This document shows, in pieces, positions 1 to 11,200 of a DNA stretch of 64,000 nt (its first letter is position 1; the number at the start of each line of letters is the position of its first letter). This stretch comes from Symbiodinium natans (Eukaryota > Sar > Dinophyceae > Suessiales > Symbiodiniaceae): positions 126,001 through 190,000 of the forward strand of contig CAJNDS010002404.1 in NCBI GenBank assembly GCA_905221605.1, read 5' to 3'. The translations under genes were made by a program, and so were the position numbers. The notes under the pieces are model-generated. The model was not told the DNA's origin and made no database searches. It saw nothing but the letters and a program-made list of their open reading frames with translations.

Positions 1-388
1 CTTTGTTCCTATGCAAGAAGCCATGGTTCATGCGCGAAAGGGAAGGGGGAAGTACAGACCCCGAAGCCCCCAACAGAGCCCTCCCCCTGAACCAACGCGG
101 CCGTCAACTAACTCCAAGTCCACGCAACTCGAACCCTGAAATCCCAAAAGCCTTGGAACAAAACGACGTGGAAAAACAGAAGCGGCTCCCAACCCGGCCG
201 GCAACCTTGAATGCGTGGGGGATTCTATTTGGATTGTAGAGGTTTAGGAATCCGGGAGTCGCCCCCGTCTGCCGCTGGCTGCTGCCTGCAGCCATGACTA
301 TGGCAGCTTGGGTTGAAGCGTTTAAGGCCTTAGAATTCCAAGGGATTTCAAGGTATTTTCAAGGCACCTTAGCCTCAACTCACCCGGG

Positions 389-487
389 GAGTACCAGCGC
401 TCCAAGGCCTTCGGCTCCACGCTCTCCTCTGCCCTGCCGGCCTCGTTGACCCGCCAAGAGCTACGCCACGAGCTGCAGGCCGTCAAC
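389..487 (+). CDS. Candidate exon, unknown protein
   Basis: This open stretch has G/C-rich third codon positions and reads EYQRSKAFGSTLSSALP, then continues with a charged helical segment (LTRQELRHELQAVNG). It stands out from flanking sequence that is rich in stops and C runs. Both borders are uncertain. It may be an N-terminal exon of the channel gene downstream or belong to another gene. No domain is recognised. Confidence 0.4.
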
Positions 488-1404
488 GGGAGTCTATGGC
501 AGCAGCATTAGCACACTACAATGCAGCCCCTCCCCCCGCTCCCTGCCCCCGCTCCCTGCCCCCCCTCAATCTAGAATGCGCTTGGGCTTGTCTGGGCATG
601 TTGGAGAAGTGGAATTTTGCTTGGCCTTGGGGATCCTTCGGGGCATGTGTTGTGCAGTACCGCTAGCTTCTCGTTTGCAGGATACGAGTTCACAAATAGA
701 TGTCAGATGGGGTGAAAAAACGGCAACCAAGGGTTGAAAAGGCTTTCTATGCTTTCTGTTTCTTCACGAGTTGAAGATCAAGTTGCCATTGCTCTGGGTC
801 TGCCTCGATGGTTTACGGGCAGGAGAACATTCGGACTCTTTATCCCCCCCAAACAAAACCAGCAAACCCTAAACCTCACCTCCGAGCCGGCGAGAGAACA
901 TCGTGGCTTCAACTCTCGACGCGAAGCTTCCAGACACCCCAAGCCCACTTTCAGCGCTGTCGAGGCCTTCCGGGGAAACTTTTCCAACGATGTCCGCGAG
1001 ATTTGTGATCGCCGCTAGGCCCGGAAGCGCAGCAAGAAGCGCATCGATTGGCCAAGTCCTGCTTTTGTGGTCCTCTCCCTGATTGTACCCTGAACATCCC
1101 TGAACCCACAACCTCAAGTCTTGACGATGTCGGCAGGAGGACCGAAGTGTGCGCAACAACTGCTAGGAAACGTCCCCTCAATACTGACGCCCATACTCTG
1201 GCAATGGCAGGGGTTTAGGGTCTAGGGTTGTGCTGGATGTACTTGACTTCATCAAGTTCACATCGTGAAGATGACCTCAAGCTCTTTGCCGAGATGAGCT
1301 GCAGAGGAATGGGGCAACACTGGCCACACAGGTCACTGAAATAGGATGTTGTTCGATTGCAATCCCAAGCATTCCCAAAGCTCAAGCAATTCCAAACATC
1401 CCAG

Positions 1405-1457
1405 GCCTCCGCGACTCCATTCGTGCGGACCTTCAGCGGCAGCTGAGCGAGAAGAAG
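1405..1457 (+). CDS. Candidate exon, charged helix
   Basis: The exon lies between a CCCAG|G acceptor and an AAG|GT donor. It encodes LRDSIRADLQRQLSEKK, a charged, probably helical segment, and ends in phase 0. The sequence just after the donor is G-rich (AGGGTTGTTGGGG), as after most exons of this window. Gene identity is unknown. Confidence 0.45.
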
Positions 1458-2769
1458 GTCCCCAGGGTTGTTGGGGCCTGGAACCGGGTTTCAATTCTTT
1501 GGAGTGTGGGATATTGAGTGCTGCTACGCATCAGCGGTACGCCATGGCAGCGAAGTGAGTGGGTCTTCCTCACGGCCCGAATGTTTTTTTCCTGGGGTCA
1601 ACCACGAAGAGTCGGCCTGTTCAACGCAGACCCTTACAATCAAAAAAGACCCAGGTTTCGGAAGCACCTTCCCTCAAGCTCCGCGCCTTGGCGTACAGGA
1701 CACGCGTGCAGACATCTGGAAAGACCTCACGGTGCAGGATGTTGGAGCTACCTGGCCGAACCAGACCCTTGGGTCAACTCAACAATAGCTTCAATTGGAT
1801 GTTATACATGGGGCTGGTATTGGTTCGGGCATGGAGGCGTATGGGAGACGTGTGGACTTGTAGGGCTATGGAATTGAAATAGATCCTTCGCAAACTCATA
1901 GAAGATCTCAAGCGCCTTGTTTTGGTGGACTTCTGTTTGAGGACCCGAGCCCCGCACCTTTCACCCAATCCTTCAGACCTTAGTCCGATGCCCAAACGGG
2001 TTAGAATCGGTTGGGTTCCGGGGGCTTAGCTGAGGGGTTTCCAGGGATGCGTTTCCCAATGCAGAATCCATCCGAAGCCCCTACTGTAATCCGCAACCAA
2101 GCCTGAAACAGGAGCCCACGTCGCCGTCTTCACCGACGCAGACGCGCACCGTCGTCGTGCAGCCGCGGAAGGCGAAGTTGTTGAAAGCAGTCTCGAATGC
2201 TTGGCTCTCAAGGGCGCCCGAAACACCCTGTTAAACATATACTGTAGTTAGTTGTAACGTATTAGTACTACATGCCAAACCCCTGAGCCGTCACAGGCAG
2301 ACGTGTCGGAGAGCTTGAGCCCCAAGGCCTTGCTTGGGTTGCGGGTGGATGAGGAGGGGTGTCAAAAACTTGAGGAAGCCCTTTGCAGTGCAGTTTCCGC
2401 GAAACGCAGCTGCGAGGAGCGCTGAAAAAAGGGCATCCCTTCCTGTCCAATTCCCCGAAGCATTTGTTTAGCATTAAGTCATTAAGTGGTTGCAGCACCT
2501 ACTGTTTCGGCCGGGTTTGAGGCGTCATGTTGTGGTTTTCAGGAAATGTCGGCATTGGCAGTTTCTTTATCGAATGCTTTGGGATTCATCGCAGACGAGC
2601 AGGTTCCTACTTGTAAGGGATGCGGCGCTCTGTTCATGCTGATGCCGTCATTCGGAAAGGCAGTGGTCGGATCGTGCTGAGTCTTGCTGGCTTTGCTGGC
2701 TTGGACCAGCGAGGAACATAGAATCTAAACGAGCCCTCAATCCAAGACCCCAACAAAATGCCGACCCAA

Positions 2770-2816
2770 ATACCCCAAGTGCCCCAGATGCCCCAGATGC
2801 CCCAAATGCCCCATCG
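2770..2816 (+). repeat. Short 9-10 bp tandem repeat
   Basis: About five imperfect copies of a CCCCAGATG-like unit stand in tandem in non-coding sequence. Confidence 0.7.
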
Positions 2817-2859
2817 AATGCCAAACGGCATCTGAGACGGTACCTGATAAACTGGGCAG

Positions 2860-2895
2860 GCCGAGTTCCGCAAGGGCAGCAGCCTCACCGCTAAG
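2860..2895 (+). CDS. Candidate 36-nt microexon
   Basis: Acceptor GGGCAG|G and donor AAG|GTACGC flank twelve in-phase codons reading AEFRKGSSLTAK. The good splice sites and codon use suggest a real microexon. The protein is unknown. Confidence 0.4.
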
Positions 2896-3666
2896 GTACG
2901 CTCATGGGTAGTTAGAAACGACAGGGTTGTGGCGTGTCTTGACCTGGGCGGGGTATGTTTTGTGAATGCTGGTTTGTGTGCTGTCAGTCCAGTTGCCCCT
3001 GATTCGCAGGGCGGAGGGCAGCCTACCAACCCCAAACGCGGACCCTAAATTGGTGGAAAATTGACGTGCCAAGTAGTTTTGGGCTTCTGGGCTGGGTTGT
3101 AGCTACACGTAGCTGCATCTCAGTTGTGTTCCTGCTGAAGGCGACCCTCCAGGTGTTGGAATTCGGGTTTTTGAGCCCCAGGAAGGATTTTGAACCTGCG
3201 GCTCTCGGTCAAAACCTCACAGCCTTTGAGATGCAGGACCTCGCTGGGTCAGCTTCTGCTGCGCCGCTCAGACAGGCGCATTTTTGATGCCACAGCCATT
3301 CGATAGAGAACATCATCTTTCGGTTCTGGGTTCGCTGGGTTATGACTATGCTAGAGGCATGAGCCGCATACTGGCAGATTTCTCTTCCCGTGCCCGCCAC
3401 CCCCTCCTGTGGTGTGGTCGTGTCGTTCGGGGTTGAGGGTTTGAGGGTTTTGTATAGAGCCCAAGCTAAAACCCAACTTCTAATCGTGACCTGCTGAACC
3501 ACAAGCCCGCGCTGCTTTGGACCAGTGACTACTCATGAAATTCCTTTCAGCCCCAACCTGTTCCTGCACCTCTCTTCTGGCGGGTTCTGGGTCCAGTGTT
3601 TAGTTCAGGCTGAGGGTGTAAAGGGTTTTTAAGCAAGGGGTCTGTGATGATGGCGGTCTTCCCCAG

Positions 3667-3727
3667 GCTGCCGAAACTGAGCCTGACGACGATGAGGAGG
3701 ACTCGCCGATGGGGACCATGCGGCCTA
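3667..3727 (+). CDS. Candidate exon, acidic segment
   Basis: After a CCCCAG|G acceptor the frame reads AAETEPDDDEEDSPMGTMRP, an acidic low-complexity segment. The 3' border is uncertain. No family is recognised. Confidence 0.4.
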
Positions 3728-3927
3728 GGGCTTTGAGTTGATGACTTCACAATGTTAACGTTTTTTGGCTTGGAGGCCTATACTTAATCGGTTTCGTTTC
3801 TGCTTGCTGGCATCATCACCTGGGCTCTGCTCGTGTTATGATCCCTGAGGAGCTGCATTGAGGCAATCATCCGGCGAACCATGTCATAAAGCCTGAAGCT
3901 GTGAAAGACGTTCCTTTCACTGTCCAG

Positions 3928-3981
3928 GCGTTCACTGACATGCTGGCGCGCGTGCGCCAGCGCCGCTCGCGCTTCGACGAT
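3928..3981 (+). CDS. Candidate exon, basic segment
   Basis: After a GTCCAG|G acceptor the frame reads AFTDMLARVRQRRSRFDD with strongly G/C-rich third positions; GAT|GTGG is a possible donor. The opposite strand is also open here, but its codon use is poorer. Function unknown. Confidence 0.4.
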
Positions 3982-4270
3982 GTGGACCATGCACAGACAC
4001 CTGGGCTGAGTTGTCTATCCGAATGAAAGCCTTGGTTGCATGAAGGATCCGCACGTGGGGCCTGAAGTAGTCTAGGCTTCGGGGCCGAGGTTTACATCAA
4101 TGCGGCAGTTCGAGCCCGAACTGGGTCGGAACTAAACTGGTTTGTCAGGGGGAAGCTTTAGGGCCGACGCTGGAATGTGCACGGGAACCCCACACAGAAC
4201 CAGAGAAGTTCTTTGAATTGACTATTTCGGGTCAATACGACACGCCCATAAGGAGGACCTGGAGGGACTT

Positions 4271-4325
4271 TTATAGGGCACCCTAAACCTGAACCCCGAA
4301 ACCCTAAACCCAACGACCTGACACC
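4271..4325 (+). repeat. Degenerate telomere-like CCCTAAA tract
   Basis: This C-rich stretch contains CCCTAAACC and AACCCTAAACCC words mixed with variants (AACCCCGAAACC). It is one of the densest of many such short tracts in the window, most of which lie just upstream of exon islands. Confidence 0.6.
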
Positions 4326-5345
4326 CCTTCGCCCAATCGACCCTTCAAATCAACCCGCCTCCCCATCCCATCCCACATGAAAATGCTTCATACCCACACA
4401 TGGTCACATGCCTCAATACTGCAAAGAGAAACACCTCATATCCGCGTCGAGTCTTCTTGGGGGATTCCCCAAAGGCTTACCACACCCTCCACAAGTTGGC
4501 TAAGCTTAGAACTTGGGACAAGGGATCTTTTGCACATGGAAGTGTGTTTGCGCATGAAGAGATGACCATGGCAGGATGGGGGAGGGGGACGGCGGGAAGG
4601 GGAAGGGTTGGTTTAGGAGAGAAATCTCCAACCTCAAACAAATTGTTTGCGGCTGCTAAACAGACGCCATGGGTGGCGATAGGAGACCACAATCTCCCCG
4701 ACGAGCTGGTATGGGCAAAGAATCTTCAAGGTACCCGTGCCTGAGATAGACGACACGGAAAGTACTTTCTTTCTTGGCCCCGAGCAAAACCTTCCAAGTT
4801 CTGCGGGCCTTCTTGGTAGCACAAGCCGAGGCCCTAAACCTCAGATCCTAAAACCTAACCCAAGGAGATGGAGGGCCCACCGGCGCATGCCAAGGGAAAC
4901 TCGGCTTGGAGGGAGGATGCTGGTTTCGCGGCACTGCTGCCCGACAATCCCAAACGCAGCACCTCTACTAGGGCTGCAGAGTTTGGGGTGTGGGAGTTAC
5001 GGATTTCGGGGTATGTTAGGGCTCGCAGGCAATTACAGTTGAATTAAGTTGAGTTTTGAAGATTTCGACTTTGGCCTGTCCATGCGCGTGTCTGAATGGA
5101 AGCGCAAAGCAGCGCAACGCTGTGGTAGTTGAAGGTCGAGGGGATTGGCCACGGGCAAACTGAACAGTCGCCTGACCCATCGACGGGGTGTACGTTTGAG
5201 CCTTTTACTGGCCGCACATGTCTCCGCTGCCATTAGTTGGTCCCTCTAAGACTCCAGGGCTTGTTTAAAGCTCAAGCAGGCCCTCACGCTTCAAGTCCAC
5301 AAGTCGCCGACCTCCAAGCTTTCAATTTCTCCAAAAAAGGAGAGA

Positions 5346-5470
5346 ACCGAAGGTGAACTCGCCTCCCCCCTGAACCCCTCTGAGGGCAAGAAGAAGGGGA
5401 AGGTGACCCGTTTTGATGCCGGGGCGGAAGTTCTGAGCAAGGCGACCATGCATCACTCGGCGTTCAGAAG
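5346..5470 (+). CDS. Candidate exon, lysine-rich segment
   Basis: An open segment with coding-like composition reads EGELASPLNPSEGKKKGKVT and then RFDAGAEVLSKATMHHSAF. It is followed by a strongly G-rich stretch (TTGGGTTTG, later GGGTTTCCGGGTGTCGGG), the usual mark of an intron start in this window. It lies 2.7 kb upstream of the first recognised channel exon and could be part of the cytoplasmic N-terminus; this is inference from position only. Confidence 0.45.
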
Positions 5471-6126
5471 GACTTGTGTAGTTTGTTGGGTTTGTAGATT
5501 GTAGGTCTCAGATGTGGCATCTTTGGGTTAGGCCAAGTTTTGGCCATGTTGGGTCTTAGGGTTTCCGGGTGTCGGGTTTGGGGCTCAGGCTTTGATGACC
5601 GAATTATTTAGGCTTCTTCAAGGGCCTGTTTTCCTTGTGGTAATGGTGTTGCTGATTAGCGTTTGTTGTTTGTGCTTTGGTGTCTACTACTTGAGGATTC
5701 TGGAGTTCTGGAGTGCGGAGCTTGCGCTACCGGATTCAGTGGTTTGTGTGTCGCAGGTTGTAACAGTTCACTAGGCTTGAGCCATCATTCCTCAAACGCA
5801 GTAGTTCGTTGAAAGCTTTGACAGCGGATGCCTCCAGCCCGGACAATTTGGAAGTTACGCTCGTCATGTGTCATCATGTCCAGTCCATCCCGACCCAAAA
5901 GTTCGTTTCTGTGAAAGCTTGCATGTCATCATACTGGCACTGGCGATGACAGTCGCCTTGAAGCGGCGACAGGCAAGATCCTCACAGTATATGGCCGACA
6001 AGCCACAGTGGGTGCCTGGGCTGAGCTGCAAGGGCCACAAATGCTGCTATTTACTCTTCTGTGCAGATGCTGCCTGTGCTGCTGCCGGGCAGGCACAACG
6101 AACACGCAGTACTGATGGTGATGATA

Positions 6127-6179
<53 letters not shown>

Positions 6180-8143
6180 ATGATGATGATGTTTCATGAT
6201 AACGACGACAATGACCACGATGACAACGAGCATGATGATGACGGTGACGGTGGTGGTGATGACGGTGGCGTGCGTTAGCTTACTTAGCACTTGCTACGGC
6301 TACTTTCGTCATGCGCTGACCACGAGCGAAACCTTGCCCGCTTGATGCGACATCGTGTTCATTTTAATGCACCAATGATGTTGCCAGATTTACAGAATGC
6401 CAGTGCCCACAAGTTGTGCACAATGTTTTCGCAACATGTCGCAGTGGATCTGGACCCGGGCTGCCTGCGGCCTGCAGCGGGTGACTGAGGCTCTGAGGAT
6501 CGTTGAGAACCCGTATTTCGACTATGCAGCCAGTTCGGCAATTAAAAAGTTGTGTGTTCGAGTCCTTGAACCCTGACCCCCGATACCCGCTACCGAGCCG
6601 ACATGTGTTCTTTGTCCATTCATTCTTTCTTCTTTAACCTTTCTTTCTCTATCCTTGCTAAAATCTCTCTCTGTCTCTCGTTTTCCTAATTTTCATTTCA
6701 GTAGTAGTATTTCGTCTTGACCTTCGAATCGTTCGGATTGCCGCCCAGAGCGTCTTTGCGTGACGTCTTGCAGCAAGAGTCTTGCATAAACTCCTACACC
6801 CTACATCCCTAACCTCGAAAGCCCGCAGACCTTAGTCATAAACTCGGTGTGGAGTGTGAGAGCCAAAACCTTCACCCGCAACTTTCGGACTTCAGTTCCT
6901 TGTTCTTCAAAAGGAAAAGTCCATCAAAGGCCTTGCCTGTGACATATAAGACAGCCCCTGCTTGACACCCTAGGCCCTCCGCCTCGATCTTCTGAAAGCC
7001 TGTCCCATTATCAAAATGCCTTTTCGCGCGAACCCCTCTGAATTTCCGGTAACACCCTGTAACAGGCAATGAACCGCCTCCGATCCCAGGTGTTGATCGT
7101 GTTCCTTCTTGGGCGTGCTGGCTGCAAGATGCTGCACTTCGCTGGTGCTGCCAGGGCATTGGAACCACGCACCCTTGAATCCCTAACCGCCTCAGCCTAA
7201 TCCATAAGTCGTAGAAAGCGGCCTTTGGCCTGGCCTTGCCAGTTGTTGACGCCTGTCAAAGGAACGCGCTGCCCTTCGGCATCGAAGCGGATGTCATGGC
7301 CAGGCAAGGCTTGGAGCAGAGCATATCGGTTTCTGGAGGACTTTGAGCCCGAGAGTCTAGGGTTGAGTTACAGGCCACGGACGGATTCTTCCAGTAGGTT
7401 GGGAGTCACTATGAGTCACTTGGCATTTTCTGTTGGTTGTGCTTAGCCCCCCACTGACCAAGTTCCTCGTCATGGTCAACTCTCTGCGCAAACTGTCACC
7501 ACGTTCCCAGGACTTTCGTGCTGAGAGTCACTGAACCCCAGCCCCAACCTCCAATCCCTGGGCATTCAACCTTCAACTCCTGTGCATGAAAAGCCCCAGA
7601 ATCCCAAACTCCAACGCGACTTATCGCCAGCTAAAGGCACTCGCTGATACAGGCGCCCGCCCCTCGCCGGCAAGTTGAGAACTGGATGTAGGTTCTTTTA
7701 GTTTTGGGTTTTCCTTACCCGTCCCCAGTGCCTGAGGTCATTTTCTCGGCGTTCGCAGCTCGGCAGTGGTCTCCACTGGGGTTCAGGGTTTTCGGCAGGG
7801 TTTTAGGGCAAGGTTTCATGGGTGGTTAGAGGCCTACAGGCCATTCGCCTTGGGCTGGGAATGGCGAATTGGCGAATGCTTGCTTGATGAAGATTGTTCG
7901 GCATGGGGTTTCTGTCGGTTGGGAGTTTGTTGCAACAGCAGGCCCTGCATCTCCGCGTGCCACCAGCATCCGTCGTCAGAGAGTAGCCAGCGATCACCTT
8001 GCAGCCTTGGACCCCCGTGGACAAGTCTTGTGGAATCCCTCGGGCCCCCAAGCCCTGAAGCCCTACAGCGGTGGCACTCAAAGAAGCGGGGCCAAGTTAG
8101 AGTCTCACACAACCTCTGCCGTTTTCTAAATCTCACTCCCCAG
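5471..8143. other. No exon recognised; intron or intergenic sequence
   Basis: The stretch holds a GAT microsatellite and many G-rich and C-rich words but no segment I can assign. The open frame at 5592-5774 is hydrophobic only because the DNA is T/G-rich. An exon for channel segment S1 is expected here if the domain is complete, but I could not find it. A weak candidate at about 7447-7497 reads PLTKFLVMVNSLRKL. Confidence 0.5.
6116..6190 (+). repeat. (GAT)n microsatellite
   Basis: About 20 GAT/ATG triplets occur with few interruptions, flanked by further degenerate GAC/GAT triplets to about 6260. It produces artificial poly-Asp and poly-Ile frames and is not treated as coding. Confidence 0.95.
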
Positions 8144-8221
8144 AACATAACCTTCACCATCCTCTTTGTCGTGGAGCTCACGGTTCGGCTGATCGCCTAC
8201 CAGTGGAGCTTCTTTGTGGGA
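8144..8221 (+). CDS. Channel exon: S2 segment
   Basis: Acceptor CCCCAG|A; 26 codons containing FTILFVVELTVRLIAYQW, the S2 helix with its conserved acidic and arginine residues; phase 0 at both ends. The donor is GA (GTGGGA|GATGCC). It is fixed by the next exon, which restores the family sequence FFVG-EGWTWNLFD. Confidence 0.85.
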
Positions 8222-11200
8222 GATGCCTGGCTCAGACTAGGCGTGCAGAGGTGTGGGGCTGCAGGGTTGCGGAACTGGCAATATTCCCGGCTTAAGCAGG
8301 GTCCACGGTCATTTCGTCTTGTAGGAAGGTACCATCAGATGGTGTACCGGAAGGACATGTCTCGGGACCCCGTAAATCACAGGACGAGGCTTGTTTAACG
8401 GGTGGGTTCGGTGGAGTAGCTGACTGTCTGATTTTCTGGCTTTTCCTACAGAAACCAAAGCCAGCGGGGGACGTGGTACCCAGAATGTCCCGGGGGTGCC
8501 TAGTTTTCAGCTGCAGCGTTGGTGGTCCGGGGCCGCGTTGAGGTTTCAGACAAGTAGGAAACTCGCCATTGGCACTTGGCGCTTGCCCTTCGCGACCTGA
8601 ACCCGAGGCCCCAGACAAACATCAGAAGTCTAAATCGTCGTTTCCCTCGAGTTTGACCTTTGAAGTTCCACGCCAACTCACCTGGATCTCAGGAAGGTTG
8701 GACATGGAATTTGTTCGACCTGGTCATCGTGGCCTGGCGAAATGTGAGAGCAGCCAAATTTCTAAACCCTCAACGTGGGGTTCAGCTTTGGTGTTTATTC
8801 TCCCCTAACCCTTGAACCTGGGCTGAATTCTGGGCGTAGTGGAGACTCCTCTTGCACTGACCGGAGCCATTAGCATATCTCAGCTGGTTCGCAGCATGCG
8901 GCCCCAAGCCTGAAATCTCGAAGCTTCCGGGTCTTGTGATCATCTTTATGCAAGATGAAACTCGGCCCTCGACCTGGATCGATGCTTGACAGAGACCTCC
9001 CACCCTAAACCCACTGACCCGAGATGCAGAAACCCTCGAGGGTCGAGGGTTTAGGATGGTCGACTCGAGTCCCTATCTAGGGCAATGACGTGGCCTGCAG
9101 AAGTCTTGACATTGAAAACGGCGCATGAGCGCGGCCACATAACCATGACCTCCAGCTGCCCCTCGCAGGTATTCTTCAGCGTGGTCGACGAGGTCTGCTT
9201 TTGCCGCCCCACACCCTGGCACAAGAACAAGGAAGATGTTTCGATTTTTCTGCGATTCCATTATTCCGTTCCCCCCATTCCTTGGCCTCAAACAGGTCTC
9301 TCAAGTCTTCCTCTCGGGCTCCGACGTGCAGACTTTGCTTGGCTTCGCTGGCGTGCCGCAGAAGCGGCATTTCTGCCCTGAACCCCCTTAAGGTAGGGAA
9401 TCCCACAGGAAGTGCAGACCCAAGACGGCCCAGACGAATCCAGAGTCCAAGGCCATGAGTCCTTCAAGTTTATAGATCGTTCTAGCCAGTTTCTATGACT
9501 TCACATGCGCACCTCTCACACGCTTTACTATGCAACGCCTTCATCCTTTCTGTCGGCTTACAGGTCAGGTTTCCAAGCAAGGAGTACAGGTACCCATACC
9601 ACAGCCACTAACGCTACCCTTTCCCGAGCTAGGCCTTAGACACTCAGGCTGCGGATGCTCCGCCTGGGACGTGTCATGCCCCTCAGTTCCATTCTGATCC
9701 ACTTGGGCATCATGGCCACAGGCATGTGGACTCGTGGAATACACAGTAGTGGGGCCTTTCGAGTGTAGGACGTGTTCTCAACACCGAAGGGTTCATAAGG
9801 TTCAGGGTCCAGGGAATAACGGTTGAGAAAGTTCTCCAAGGCGCCTCATTCGACTGGTGCGGGTCGTGCCGGCGTTGAAGTCGATGGTTTATTTGCCTCT
9901 TGGTTCTTCAGGGCTTCGATGGCTTCGATGGCTTTGGAGGCTGAGAACATCCCAGGGGAGCCCTGACTCTCTCAACCGCCAGCGCTTGTTGGCTTTGCTT
10001 CAAGCTCTGCGCTTCAGGAACATTCTTGCACTGGCTTAGATTGGGCGGGTGGCTCTCGCGGGTTGCTGATGACACGGCGACTATTGACTTGAGTTGCCCT
10101 AGTTTCAGCCTGCGACAGAGCCTGAGCCCACCACCAAGGGTGTCAGCTTCTATGAACTCCTTCTTCTGGACAGGCCTGCGCTGCTAGGGGCGTGGTGTGT
10201 CTGAATATGTCTGAGTGAGTAGGTTGGGCTAGACAGGCAGCCAGTCCTATTCTAACCCGAATAGCTTGAACAGCCCAAAGCCCAACACAACATTTCCCAG
10301 AATGTGGCCCTAACAGCCTAACACGAATGCACACCAAAAGTCTTAAAAGTGTTAAGCTCTGTGTGTTCGCAGTTGGGGAGATGCACCATTTCGCGAGAGC
10401 CTATGCTCAGGCGTGCTGCTTCTCCTCCTCATGTACTGCGTGGCTGTCCTGCCAGCATGCTTCGAGCTTTTTTCCTGTGCTCGTGCCTGCGGAGGTCTGA
10501 GACTCATTGTCAGGGCAACCTGAGACCCGAACAGTCCCGGCAAATGGCATGGCATCGAGCTATGCAAGACAAGCACTCCCAGTGCGACCGTGAACCCTCA
10601 ACATCCGTCAACCCCAGCCCCAAACTCCGGAACCCGAAGCCCGAGATTTTCGAAAAGGCCCGATTGAAGCCCTATTGCCAGGTCTATTTCACGGACTTGG
10701 CCACCGAAGCCACGCGCCTGCATGCCAACACCTCCACGGACCGGGGCTCAGGGCTTGAGGACTTGGGCGTTGAGGGTTTGAGGGAACTATTTCTCAGGCT
10801 GCATTTTGAGAAGCCACTAGCCTGGCCTGCGGACTTTAAATCGCAGACTGGAAAGAGTGCTCAACCTCAGTCAAATTGCATCCAGCATAGCCCGAACCCC
10901 TTGTGCGCTCAAACAATCACACTTGCAAGCCCTGAAACCCTCCGCAGGACCTCACGGAAGTGCGGCGCTATTGGGGGTCCCTGGGCCAGGCCAGGAGTAT
11001 CGGCTCTGACCTCGCGCTAGTTGGCTTATGCCTATGCCTTCGGTTTTTTCAGGTCTAGCAATGTTGCGAGGGTTTACATGTTTCACGGTCTTTACGCATC
11101 CAGAAGGCAACTCTCACTCTCATTCTCAAAGGATATCTGCATATATATATATATATATATACATGGTTGTACGCTGTCTGGCATGAACTCTGGAAGCCAC

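Noticed and set aside
5592-5774. Hydrophobic frame that looks like membrane helices
   Set aside because: The sequence is T/G-rich intron-like DNA; no splice borders or family motif support it as channel S1.
6051-6290. Poly-Asp and poly-Ile frames
   Set aside because: Products of the GAT microsatellite on the two strands.
6481-6575. Possible tRNA gene around GTTCGAGTCC
   Set aside because: The B-box-like word is present, but there is no matching A box and no cloverleaf could be drawn.
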